Shown: positions 17,701-23,632 of the stretch, piece by piece
How the letters are laid out: every line of letters begins with the position of its first letter
Numbering within the stretch: position 1 is the first letter of the stretch
Assembly: GCA_035760705.1 (NCBI GenBank)
Contig: DASTSL010000100.1
Coordinates: 1 to 25,745 of the forward strand
Reading direction: 5' to 3'
DNA from: Allomeiothermus sp035760705
GTDB lineage: Bacteria > Deinococcota > Deinococci > Deinococcales > Thermaceae
DNA length: 25,745 nucleotides
Made by a program: the position numbers and the translations under genes
Notes under the pieces: generated by a model
Told to the model about the DNA's origin: nothing
Databases searched by the model: none
Seen by the model: the letters and a program-made list of their open reading frames with translations, nothing else

Positions 17701-18539
17701 TCCTGTCCGAACTGAGCTGGATCGCCCTGCGCAAAGGCGAGTATCCCCAAGCCGAAGCGCTGGGCCAGCGGGCCCTCGAGCTGGCCCAGCAGGCGGGGGA
17801 CAAGCTGGCCAGCGCCGACGCGGGCTCGCGGCTGGGCATCCTGGCTTTTTACCGGGGGGACTATCCCCTGGCGGCCCGGCGCTTCCAAGAGGGACTGCGG
17901 CTATCCCAGGAGGCCGGGGACCGCTACCGGATCGCCGGGAACCTCAACAGCCTGGGGCTGGTCGCCATCTACCAAGAAGACTACGCGGCGGCCACCCGCT
18001 ATTTCGAGGAAGCATTGGCTATCGCCCAGGGCCTCGGTAACCGCGAGGCGGTGGGGAAATTCCTGACCAACTTGGGCCTGGTTGCCGAGCGGCAGGGAGA
18101 CTACCCTTTGGCCATCCGGCGCTACGAGGAAAGCCTCGCCATCCTCCGCGAGATCGGCGCCCGCCACGCAGCCCTCCTCAACGTGCTCAACCTGGGCGAC
18201 GTGGCGACCGCCCAAGGCAACGACGAGGCCGCCGGGCGCTACTACCTCGAGGTGCTCCCCGAGGCGCTGGCCCTGGGGGCCATGCACGTGGCGTTGGGCG
18301 CGGTGCGGGGGTTGGCCGGGGTGCAAGCCCGGGCGGGGAACCACGCTCAGGCGGCGAGGCTGATCGGGCTGGTGCTGGGTCACCCGGCCAGCAGCGCGGA
18401 GGAGCGTTCGTCGGCAGAGCCGATCCTTGCCCTCCTGCGGGCCGGGCTCCCAGCCGCAGAGCTCGAGGCCGCCCTGGCCCAGGGCAAAGAATTGGTCCTG
18501 GAAGCCATCGCCAAGGAACTGAGCGAACCCCGGCGTTGA
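14769..18539 (+). CDS. Tandem class III nucleotide cyclase - AAA/STAND ATPase - TPR protein
   Basis: This 1256-residue cytoplasmic protein has two cyclase domains, an ATPase and TPRs. Cyclase 1 (about 38-205) has both metal aspartates, Asp45 (SVDISGF) and Asp97 (FSGDAI), but lacks the Asn-Arg pair. Cyclase 2 (about 265-435) has Ala273 where the first Asp should be, keeps Asp314 (FGDKGS), and has Asn386 and Arg390 (GDKTNLAAR). The halves thus complement each other, as in mammalian soluble adenylyl cyclase, whose FDKG and NLAAR blocks it also resembles. A P-loop (GEAGIGKTR, 482-490) and Walker B (LILEDAYWLD, about 608-617) define a STAND-type ATPase. TPR repeats run from about 910 to 1165. The TTG start has AGGAG upstream; ATG 14802 is the alternative. 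ATP, CTP or UTP as substrate cannot be told from sequence. Confidence 0.9.
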   Translation: MSGSHTPPQGLMEALVAYLPIDRQQALALGQTLPERTQGAALSVDISGFTALTETLAETLGPHRGAEELTHRLNAIYDALIAEVHRYGGSVIGFSGDAITCWFDQDGGPRAVASALAMQAAMPEVGTVALPDGASARLAIRAVVVRGPVRRFALGDPAIQRMDAIAGRTLDLLAEADHLAEPGEVAAAEGVEGLGEQIGVSSWRGDPLGGLRVALVGGLREPVAPRPWAPLAPAALGEGEVRPWVLPAVYERLRRGQGQFMADLRPVTALFLAFEGVAPDEDDDAGILLDAYIRRVQATLARYEGTLVQLTFGDKGSYLYAAFGAPLAHDDDALNAVSAALELLEPPANLSFIHSVRIGITHGQMYTGAYGSALRRTYGALGDKTNLAARLMQQAKPSQILCDEEVYQQAQRRWAFEILPSVRVKGKAGKIRVYSPTGQPAGEKPTPPAEKALVGRKEVVARLQAALEALKAGRGQVLFIEGEAGIGKTRLVQELIRHLRELGLSGLLGGGHSIEQQTPYRAWRDVFSSYFALDGLNEPLERQEQVKRVVQEIAPKLAQRLPLLNDLLNLGLPDTPLTAALDPALRQESLVALLIQLLRAWAQERPLTLILEDAYWLDSLSWDLAVKVAKALLGSGEPLLLVMVSRPISEQSLGVQAAGALRGMPGSETLEIGALDVEETAELVAARLGLPVEKLPLVLARFVRERSGGNPFFSEELTYTLRDRGLIRLVSAPAGPDLEVSPELFRTQSVLPDTLQGLVLSRIDRLPPDRQLTLKISSVIGRNYPYPPLRDSVMRLAALSEPLLHQHLQELMRRSLILLEAPDPEPLYAFKHAITYEVTYQSLLFAQRRQIHRLLAEWYEEVHADDLASVYPLLAHHWMHAAEGGGDPALTLRAKEYLSKAGLRALQLCAYPEALSFLRRALALTPALPDQALERAGLLVSIGIAHEKLADYAAATLALQEALELARAVPDAQTESQVLSELSWIALRKGEYPQAEALGQRALELAQQAGDKLASADAGSRLGILAFYRGDYPLAARRFQEGLRLSQEAGDRYRIAGNLNSLGLVAIYQEDYAAATRYFEEALAIAQGLGNREAVGKFLTNLGLVAERQGDYPLAIRRYEESLAILREIGARHAALLNVLNLGDVATAQGNDEAAGRYYLEVLPEALALGAMHVALGAVRGLAGVQARAGNHAQAARLIGLVLGHPASSAEERSSAEPILALLRAGLPAAELEAALAQGKELVLEAIAKELSEPRR

Positions 18540-18582
18540 TCGCAAGCACGACCTGAGAGCGGTCTTCAGAGAAATCGAACCG

Positions 18583-18607
18583 TAGGGCGAACCTTGGGTT
18601 GGCCCTA
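18583..18607. terminator. Hairpin between convergent cyclase and lipoprotein genes
   Basis: TAGGGC and GCCCTA arms, extended by AACC/GGTT across one G-G mismatch, close a short TTG loop. It lies between two convergent genes, so it could act on both strands. No T-run follows on either side, which lowers confidence. Confidence 0.4.
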
Positions 18608-18631
18608 GCGCTACTTACGCAGAGCACCCGC

Positions 18632-19192
18632 CTAGAGCTGGGTGCAGGTGACGCTATCGGGATTGCGGGTGGTCATGCAGCTAAAGTCCCGCCGCTCCAG
18701 CAAGGCCCCGCTGGCGCTATCGGTCAGGGTCAGGGTCGCCCGGTCCCAAAGCACGAATTCGATGTTGGCGGTCCAGTTGTTGTTGGGGCAGCCCAATCGC
18801 TTAGCGCTCAGCGAGGTCTGGGCGTTGGCCTCGACCTCGAAAGGGCTCCTGCCGTTCTTGACGATGGGGACGTCGTGAAAGATCAGTTGGCTGGCCGCGC
18901 CCGAGACCTTGGGGGGGTTCTGGCCGGGGGCCTGAGTCCCCCCTTGGTTGGTGCAACTCACCACTGGGATCCCGCTGGCCGATAGCGTGACCACCACGTC
19001 TACGTTCCCCAGCACCACGTTACCTTCGGCGATGAGCGAGCCCAAGCTGAAGTGGATCGCCCCCAGGAAGGAGCCCTGGCCCTGAGCACCGACTCTTCCG
19101 GGCTGGCCGATCGGGGCCGAAGCGCAACCGGCCAGAAGGGCCGCCAAGCCGACGAACACTGCATAGCGCACAATACTCGAGTCCCTGAACAT
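18632..19192 (-). CDS. Predicted lipoprotein of unknown function
   Basis: This 186-residue protein has a type II signal peptide with lipobox LLAGC; Cys23 would be lipidated. The mature part is Gly/Ser/Thr-rich and beta-strand-like, with four further Cys (SCTNQ, LGCPNNN, FSCMT, VTCTQL) that could form disulfides. No known domain is recognised. ATG 19192 follows AAGGAGG. It stands alone, convergent with the cyclase gene and divergent from the Crp/Fnr gene. Any link to nitrate respiration or to the cyclase is not visible. Confidence 0.78.
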   Translation of the reverse strand: MFRDSSIVRYAVFVGLAALLAGCASAPIGQPGRVGAQGQGSFLGAIHFSLGSLIAEGNVVLGNVDVVVTLSASGIPVVSCTNQGGTQAPGQNPPKVSGAASQLIFHDVPIVKNGRSPFEVEANAQTSLSAKRLGCPNNNWTANIEFVLWDRATLTLTDSASGALLERRDFSCMTTRNPDSVTCTQL

Positions 19193-19492
19193 AGGCCTCC
19201 TTGGTGCAAGAACGTCTTGTGATCAAATCCCGACTGCTGAAAACCGGCTATGGAACGGCCAGAAATAATCGATGATGCTCAAGTATACAGCCGTTTCGGG
19301 TGGGTATGCCTCCTCCATCGCGTGGCCTTTGGCGGGCTCGAGCCGGGAGGGTGCGACGAGGGTGGGCCGACCTATGGCCCCCGCCTCGACTGGAAAAGGA
19401 TTCATGTCAATTTTGGGGCCAGGTCTTAGGAGGTCGGAGCGCCCCGCCTGGAACCCGGTGGCCCACCTCGGGCGCAGCTTAAACTACAGGCA
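19193..19492. promoter_or_regulatory. Intergenic region upstream of lipoprotein and Crp/Fnr genes
   Basis: This 300-bp divergent gap contains an inverted repeat CAAGA-ACG-TCTTG (19207-19219) just upstream of the lipoprotein ribosome site. It also contains TAAACT (19480-19485), a good -10 placed so that transcription would begin at or next to the GTG of the Crp/Fnr gene. No convincing -35 or Fnr-like box is seen at the matching distance. I see no gene in the rest. Confidence 0.45.
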
Positions 19493-20161
19493 GTGGAGGC
19501 ATCCGCGGTTTTAGCCCAAAGCCCGCTTTTCCGCGAACTCGAGCCCGCCGACCTGGAGGCCCTCTGCGCCGAAGCCCGGTTCCGTTCGCTCGCCAAGGGG
19601 GAGACGCTCTTTCTCCAGGGTGACCCGGTGGACGCGCTCTACGTGGTGGCTCAGGGGCTCATCAAGGTGTACCGGCCCGACCCCAAGGGGGGCCGCCAGG
19701 TGGTGCTGCACCTGGAAGGCCCGCACCGGGCGGTGGCGGCGGTGGCGGTGTTTCTCGAGCAGCCCCGCTACCCGGCCTCGGCGGAGGCGCTCGAGGACAG
19801 CCTGGTGCTGGCCATCCCCCGCGAGGCTTTTGACCACCTGGTGGACACCCGCCCGCCCGTCGCCCGGGCCCTCATCCGCTTCCTCGCCAAGCGCCAGAGC
19901 CAGCTCGTGCACCTGTTGGACCGGCTGGTCTTTCATGAAGTCGGGGCGCGGCTGGCCGAATACCTCTTGCAGCGGGCGGAGGCCGAAGGCCAGGGTTTTC
20001 GCCTCCCCACCAACCCCGAACTCGCTGCGATTCTGGGCACCGTCCCCGAGCCGGTGAGCCGCAAGCTGGGGCAGTTCTTCCGCGAGGGTTTGATCCGGAT
20101 GTACGAGCGCCGGGTCTGGGTCGAGGATGCCGCCGCCCTGCGGGCGATGGCCGAGGAGTGA
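19493..20161 (+). CDS. dnrT: Crp/Fnr-family transcriptional regulator (DnrT candidate)
   Basis: This 222-residue regulator has an N-terminal cyclic-nucleotide-binding fold (about 8-115), a dimerisation helix (about 120-160) and a C-terminal HTH (174-193). The recognition helix has E186-x2-S189-R190 (EPVSRKLG), the E--SR pattern by which Fnr/Dnr proteins read TTGAT-like half-sites. It has only one Cys (Cys25), so it lacks the Fnr [4Fe-4S] ligands, and YPASAEAL replaces the cAMP Arg-Ser/Thr motif. This fits the DNR/DnrT type of nitrogen-oxide regulator. GTG 19493 has no ribosome site and lies 7 nt after a -10, so the mRNA is probably leaderless. In Thermus, dnrT is, as I recall, next to dnrS; here they are 6 kb apart, so the symbol is provisional. 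Confidence 0.75.
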   Translation: MEASAVLAQSPLFRELEPADLEALCAEARFRSLAKGETLFLQGDPVDALYVVAQGLIKVYRPDPKGGRQVVLHLEGPHRAVAAVAVFLEQPRYPASAEALEDSLVLAIPREAFDHLVDTRPPVARALIRFLAKRQSQLVHLLDRLVFHEVGARLAEYLLQRAEAEGQGFRLPTNPELAAILGTVPEPVSRKLGQFFREGLIRMYERRVWVEDAAALRAMAEE

Positions 20162-20421
20162 GCCTGATCGAACCGCTGGAATTCGCCGACGAGGACGCCT
20201 ACTAGCAAGACCAGCGGCGGCTCGAGACCGCTCGGGAGATGAAGCCTTACCTCGAGCGCTGGCGCGGTATGCCCGCCCACCCGAGGTCGAGGTGTATCGG
20301 GGACAGGTATAGCCCCCTAACGGCGGAGCAGATGCGGCGACATCAGCAACCCTCTACCGTCTACCCCGAGCGTATCTGCGGCAAGCCGTTCGCCATACAC
20401 TTCTACAAAAGGGGAGTTTGA
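20158..20421 (+). pseudogene. Decayed small ORF coupled to the Crp/Fnr gene
   Basis: A GTG at 20158 overlaps the stop of the Crp/Fnr gene (GTGA) and starts MSLIEPLEFADEDAY, then hits an in-frame TAG at 20203. The same frame goes on with QDQRRLETAREMKPYLERWRGMP to a stop at 20419. Past about 20280 the +1 frame reads PPEVEVYRGQV then stop, which looks more like a natural end, so a frameshift may also be present. The product, if once whole, was a small charged helical protein of unknown role. Chance open frame is the alternative. Confidence 0.4.
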
Positions 20422-20462
20422 CCCAGGTCATGGCTCGAGCCCCGTTTTTCGCGGTGCAATAG
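20418..20462 (+). promoter_or_regulatory. Fnr/Dnr-like box and promoter of the cupin gene
   Basis: TTGAC-CCAG-GTCAT (20418-20431) has the 5-4-5 layout of an Fnr box. Its centre is 42.5 bp before the cupin ATG. A weak -10 (TGCAAT, 20455-20460) is placed so that transcription would begin near the ATG. The 16-mer starting at 20419 occurs in reverse orientation in the box at 23583-23600, so the two sites are almost surely read by one regulator. Confidence 0.65.
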
Positions 20463-20466
20463 AGCC

Positions 20467-20838
20467 ATGACCTACCAGTACATCCCCGACCTTCACCAAG
20501 AAGCCGCCGTCCAGCCCGACGGCATCCTGAGCCGTGTCCTGCACAACGAGCCGTATTTTCGCGGCGATAGCCGGGAGGCGTCGTTTCGCGGCGATAGCCG
20601 GGAAGACGGCATCCGCACGGTGATCTTCGCCTTCGACACCGGCCAGGAGCTCACCGAGCACACCGCCTCCCGCCCGGCCACCCTCCAGATCCTCTCCGGC
20701 CACGGGAAGATCAAGCTCGCTCAAGACGAACTCGAGGCCAAGCCCGGCACCTGGGTCTATATGCCCGCCGGGTTGGTCCACGCCATCCGGGCCGAAAGTC
20801 CCCTGACGATGCTGCTAACCTTGTTGCCCAGGAAGTGA
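20467..20838 (+). CDS. Cupin-domain protein
   Basis: This 123-residue single-domain cupin has metal-site candidates Glu64 and His65 (ELTEHTASRPA) in motif 1 and His105 (YMPAGLVHAIRAE) in motif 2. The substrate is unknown. Small cupins of this LTEHTA type are common beside nitric oxide and denitrification genes. Residues 31-47 hold a 9-residue repeat (FRGDSREAS-FRGDSRED) from a 27-bp in-frame tandem duplication, placed in a loop before the second strand. The start follows the Fnr-like box and has no ribosome site. It forms an operon with the YwiC-like gene 4 nt downstream. Confidence 0.85.
   Translation: MTYQYIPDLHQEAAVQPDGILSRVLHNEPYFRGDSREASFRGDSREDGIRTVIFAFDTGQELTEHTASRPATLQILSGHGKIKLAQDELEAKPGTWVYMPAGLVHAIRAESPLTMLLTLLPRK
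20557..20603 (+). repeat. 27-bp in-frame tandem duplication inside the cupin gene
   Basis: The 20-mer TTTCGCGGCGATAGCCGGGA occurs at 20557-20576 and again at 20584-20603, a period of 27 bp (9 codons). The reading frame is kept. Confidence 0.9.
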
Positions 20839-20842
20839 GGCG

Positions 20843-21640
20843 ATGACCGCACAGCCTAAAACCGTCAAAGTTCCGCTCAAAACCGTAGCCCTGCCCAACG
20901 AGCACGGGGGCTGGGGGTTTACGCTCGAGCCCATCCTGCTGGGATTGCTGGTGGCCCCCAGTTGGGCCGGGTTGGGCCTGGGCATCTTCGCCCTGGCCGC
21001 CTTCTTCACCCGCCACCCCCTGAAGCTCTGGCTGGCCGACGCGCGCAAGGGCAAACGGTTCCCCCGCACCCCGGTCGCGGGCCGCTTCGCCCTCGGCTAC
21101 GGAACCATCGGGGCGCTAGGGCTGCTTCTGGCTTTGGTGGGGGCTAAGGAGCCTTTTTACTGGCCCTTGCTCGCCGCCCTGCCGCTGATCGGCGTCCAGC
21201 TTTGGTTCGATGCCCACAACCAGGGCCGCAACCTGCTCCCGGAGATCTCCGGCGCGGTGGCGATGGGCTCTATCGCTTCGGGGATTGCGCTGGCCGCCGG
21301 TATGGACGTGCGGCTGGCCTTGGGCCTGTGGCTGGTGCTGGGGATGCGGGCACTGGCTGCCATCTACTACGCCAGGGCTCAGGTGATGCGGGCTAGGGGA
21401 GTTACCGTGAACCTCAGCCTGACTTACAGCGCCGAATCGCTGGCGATCGGGCTCCTGGTCCTGGGGGCGGTCTTCGGCCTGGTTTCCTGGCTGAGCGTGC
21501 TGGCGCTGGGTTTGCTGCTGCCCTTCTCGCTCTATACCTTCTCCAAGCCGCCGGTTCCGGCCAAGGTGGTGGGCTGGACGCAGATGGGCTTTGGCCTCCT
21601 CGTCGTGGTGCTGACCGCGCTCGGGGTGCGGATGCTCTGA
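20843..21640 (+). CDS. YwiC-like integral membrane protein
   Basis: This 265-residue protein with about 8 membrane helices carries the family N-terminus LPNEHGGWGFTLEP (17-30) of the YwiC-like family. Helix-loop features FFTRHPLKLWLADARKG and WFDAHNQGRNLLPEISGAVAMG are also family-like. In Bacillus subtilis ywiC lies beside narK and fnr; its biochemical role is not known to me. The gene starts 4 nt after the cupin stop with GTGAGG upstream and should be cotranscribed from the Fnr-like box. Confidence 0.85.
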   Translation: MTAQPKTVKVPLKTVALPNEHGGWGFTLEPILLGLLVAPSWAGLGLGIFALAAFFTRHPLKLWLADARKGKRFPRTPVAGRFALGYGTIGALGLLLALVGAKEPFYWPLLAALPLIGVQLWFDAHNQGRNLLPEISGAVAMGSIASGIALAAGMDVRLALGLWLVLGMRALAAIYYARAQVMRARGVTVNLSLTYSAESLAIGLLVLGAVFGLVSWLSVLALGLLLPFSLYTFSKPPVPAKVVGWTQMGFGLLVVVLTALGVRML

Positions 21641-21690
21641 TCCTCACCAGCAGGCCAGGATGCACGGCTGGTTGTCCGGGCCGGGGCCGT

Positions 21691-21725
21691 CAACAAAACC
21701 AAAGCCGCCCTCAGCCGAGGGCGGC
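21691..21725 (-). terminator. Intrinsic terminator of the DUF2249-ferredoxin operon
   Basis: GCCGCCCTC (21704-21712), loop AGCC, and GAGGGCGGC (21717-21725) form a perfect 9-bp stem. On the minus strand it is followed by TTTGGTTTTGTT. It lies 53 bp past the last stop of the minus-strand operon and also faces the YwiC-like gene, so it may work both ways. Confidence 0.8.
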
Positions 21726-21777
21726 GCTTATCCTGGAGTTTGCCCGACTAAGTGCCAGGATAGGGAAGTGGGCGCAC

Positions 21778-22221
21778 TTATTCCTGGGCTTTGGCCTCCC
21801 GCTTGGCCCGCAGGATGGCGAGCATCTCGCTCGTCACCACCCGCTGACTCATCGCGTAGGCGAAGATGCCCACCGCCCCGAGCTGGAGGAGCCCCGAGAC
21901 CGCCAGGATGGGCCGCAGGCTCTCGGTTCCGCTATAGAGCATCCAGGGCTCGAACACCAACCGCACGATGAGCCCGGCGTTGAGGGCAACGTAGGTGGCG
22001 GCCTCGAGCTTATCTTGGCGCAGGCGGCCCGGGCGGGGCATCATCCAGTAAGCCACCCCCATCACCATGCTGAGGAAGAAGCCTACCAGCCCGGCGTGGA
22101 CGTGGGTGGTCTTGAAGAGGCCGATCAGACCGGGCCACAGGTAGAAGGCGGTGCCGCTGAGGGCCACGTAGATCAGGTAGACCAGGCTGGTGCGGATAAA
22201 CAGAAACTCCCAAAAGTACAT
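21778..22221 (-). CDS. Small 4-TM protein, heme-copper oxidase subunit I-like
   Basis: This 147-residue protein has four membrane helices. Helix 2 carries THVHAGLVGFFLSMVMGVAYWMMPR (about 39-63), with two His one residue apart, a pattern seen in heme-b-binding helices of heme-copper oxidases, NorB-like and NnrS-like proteins. It is far too short to be a whole subunit I. ATG 22221 begins 15 nt after the ferredoxin stop. Heme binding and partnership with the ferredoxin or a nitric oxide reductase are inference. Confidence 0.7.
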   Translation of the reverse strand: MYFWEFLFIRTSLVYLIYVALSGTAFYLWPGLIGLFKTTHVHAGLVGFFLSMVMGVAYWMMPRPGRLRQDKLEAATYVALNAGLIVRLVFEPWMLYSGTESLRPILAVSGLLQLGAVGIFAYAMSQRVVTSEMLAILRAKREAKAQE

Positions 22222-22236
22222 TCTTGAGGCTCCGAT

Positions 22237-22488
22237 CTAGCTTCCCAGGCGGCGGAAGTAGGCGCGGTTACGCTCGGCGTAGACGACCCAGGCTTCGGGC
22301 AGATCCTCCTCGGGGAAGATGGCCCCGACCGGGCAGACGCTCAGGCACAGACCACAGTGGATGCAGAGGTCGGGGTCAATGTAAAGCTGAGGATCGCCGG
22401 GCAGCCCCACGATGGCGTCGGTGGGGCAGACCAAGGTGCAGCCCAGGTCTTTGTGGCCGATACAGGGTTGGGCGATCACGAAGGCCAC
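22237..22488 (-). CDS. 7Fe ferredoxin ([3Fe-4S][4Fe-4S])
   Basis: This 83-residue ferredoxin has seven Cys: 9, 17, 21, 42, 45, 48 and 52. The pattern C-x7-C-x3-CP then C-x2-C-x2-C-x3-CP matches 7Fe ferredoxins, in which Cys9, Cys17 and Cys52 would bind the 3Fe cluster and the rest the 4Fe cluster. It is a soluble electron carrier, shorter at the C-terminus than the Azotobacter FdI type. GTG 22488 starts 3 nt after the previous stop, with GAGGTGA before it. Its place in a DUF2249 operon suggests it donates electrons in nitrogen-oxide chemistry. Confidence 0.9.
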   Translation of the reverse strand: MAFVIAQPCIGHKDLGCTLVCPTDAIVGLPGDPQLYIDPDLCIHCGLCLSVCPVGAIFPEEDLPEAWVVYAERNRAYFRRLGS

Positions 22489-22491
22489 GCT

Positions 22492-23304
22492 TCACCTCGG
22501 CTTCTCGATGAGCACCTTGACGTTCCCCGGCCCCAGGTCGCGCAGGGCGTAGCGGTAGCCGTCCTGCTCGAGCCGAGCCAGCAGGTGCACCGGGCGGCGC
22601 ACGTGATGCACCAGCAAACGCTCGCCGGGGCCGAGCTGACCCAGCACCCTGAGCACCCGCATCATCGGCTCGGGGGGCTCGAGGTTGGGCTCGATCTCCA
22701 CCACCGCCTGGTAGTTGTCCCAGTCCTGCTCGGTGAGGGGTTGGGCGGTGGCGGCGGCCTGGCCTTCCCCCCGGCGGTAGAAGTGCACCCGGTAGTGCTC
22801 CGGCCCGAGCTGTTCGCACCAGGCGGCGAAGCCTTTTTTCTGCATCACCTTGTACAGCGGAACCGGCTCGAAAGGGGCTTCCAGGACCAGCCGCTGTCCC
22901 TCTGGCACCTCCTTGGCGGCGGCCATGATCGCCGAGAACGGTTCGCCCCCCGCGGCCAGGATGGGCCGCACGTCGAGGCGGAAGCCTAGGGGGCGCTCGA
23001 GCCAGCTTGGGGAGGGGGTTTCCAGCCTGCTCTCGCGCGGTGCAGGAGCAGCTTGGGCATCGGCTTTCACCCCCAAGGCCGTGTTCAACCGCCCTACCAG
23101 CTGCTCGGGCTCGAGACCGCCGATCCGGGCGGCCTGGGCCACGCTCACCAAGCGCGGCATGGTGCGGCGCACAAGCGGATTCTTGAGCCGGGCGAAGGCC
23201 GGGCTGGCCCCAAGCAACACCTCCAGCAGCTCCGGGTGCCGCTCGAGCACCTCGCTCACCTTCATCTCAGGCCGGATCGCAGGGACGAGCGCTGGCCCTT
23301 TCAC
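22492..23304 (-). CDS. DUF1858 - DUF2249 - DUF2249 protein
   Basis: This 270-residue soluble protein has a DUF1858 domain (about 8-75, IRPEMKVSEVLERHPELLEVLLG ... NPLVRRTMPRLVSVAQAARIGGL) and two DUF2249 domains (about 108-178, RLDVRPILAAGG ... YRVHFYRR; and 200-268, AVVEIEPNLEPPEPMMRVLRVL ... NVKVLIEK). DUF2249 has a TusA/SirA-like fold, and both families are common beside denitrification and NO-detoxification genes. No activity is established. A long upstream open frame reaches 23598, but GTG 23304 is chosen because it lies 2 nt after the DUF2249 gene stop, with AAGGGA before it. A second start is the ATG 14 codons in (MKVSEVL). Confidence 0.85.
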   Translation of the reverse strand: MKGPALVPAIRPEMKVSEVLERHPELLEVLLGASPAFARLKNPLVRRTMPRLVSVAQAARIGGLEPEQLVGRLNTALGVKADAQAAPAPRESRLETPSPSWLERPLGFRLDVRPILAAGGEPFSAIMAAAKEVPEGQRLVLEAPFEPVPLYKVMQKKGFAAWCEQLGPEHYRVHFYRRGEGQAAATAQPLTEQDWDNYQAVVEIEPNLEPPEPMMRVLRVLGQLGPGERLLVHHVRRPVHLLARLEQDGYRYALRDLGPGNVKVLIEKPR

Positions 23305-23306
23305 GG

Positions 23307-23537
23307 CTATCCCTTCTTGCTGATCTGCACTCGCCAGGTCTCGGGGCCTTGCTCGAGGTACTCCCAACCGAACTGCTCGGGGCGCTCGGCGCTGAACTGG
23401 TAGAAGAGCGGCTTGGGGTCGTGGTCGTTGACCAGCTCGAAGGCCTGGCCCCCCTCGAGGCTGTCGAAGAGGCCGAAGATCTTGGGGTGGCGCTCGCGGG
23501 GAGCGATGCTGCGGACATCGAGTACCTGGATGTGCAT
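23307..23537 (-). CDS. DUF2249 protein
   Basis: This 76-residue single-domain protein has the classic DUF2249 pattern: LDVRSIAPRERHPKIFGLFDSL, then ELVNDHDPKPLFYQFSAERPEQFGWEYLEQGPETWRVQI. The fold resembles TusA. ATG 23537 is chosen over the upstream ATG at 23576 because GAGGTGA lies at the right distance and the family begins here. It heads a four-gene operon driven from the palindromic box shared with the divergent NnrS-like gene. A role in metal or NO handling is inferred from context only. Confidence 0.88.
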   Translation of the reverse strand: MHIQVLDVRSIAPRERHPKIFGLFDSLEGGQAFELVNDHDPKPLFYQFSAERPEQFGWEYLEQGPETWRVQISKKG

Positions 23538-23556
23538 AAGGTTCACCTCGGCCCTC

Positions 23557-23626
23557 AGTTTGGGGAGTAGCGGCATTTTCAGCCATGACCTGGGTCATGG
23601 CCGGGGGTCCAGGGTTTTCCTAGGCT
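23557..23626. promoter_or_regulatory. Bidirectional Fnr/Dnr-like operator and promoters
   Basis: CCATGACC-TG-GGTCATGG (23583-23600) has 8-bp perfect arms and contains ATGAC-N4-GTCAT. Its centre (23591.5) is 41.5 bp before the plus-strand ATG. TAGGCT (23621-23626) is a -10 whose start would fall on that ATG, giving a leaderless mRNA. On the minus strand CAAACT (23562-23557) is a -10 at almost the same distance from the centre. This is the class II activator layout of Crp/Fnr proteins, in both directions. Confidence 0.75.
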
Positions 23627-23632
23627 GAACCC

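Noticed and set aside
19493..20161. Fnr-type [4Fe-4S] oxygen sensor
   Set aside because: Only one Cys in the protein, so the cluster ligands of Fnr are missing.
20557..20603. CRISPR repeat
   Set aside because: Only two units, 7 bp apart, in frame inside a gene.
23305..23598. Longer start for the DUF1858-DUF2249 protein (open to 23598)
   Set aside because: The extension is an out-of-frame reading of the DUF2249 gene, with Arg/Pro-rich nonsense; GTG 23304 is well placed.
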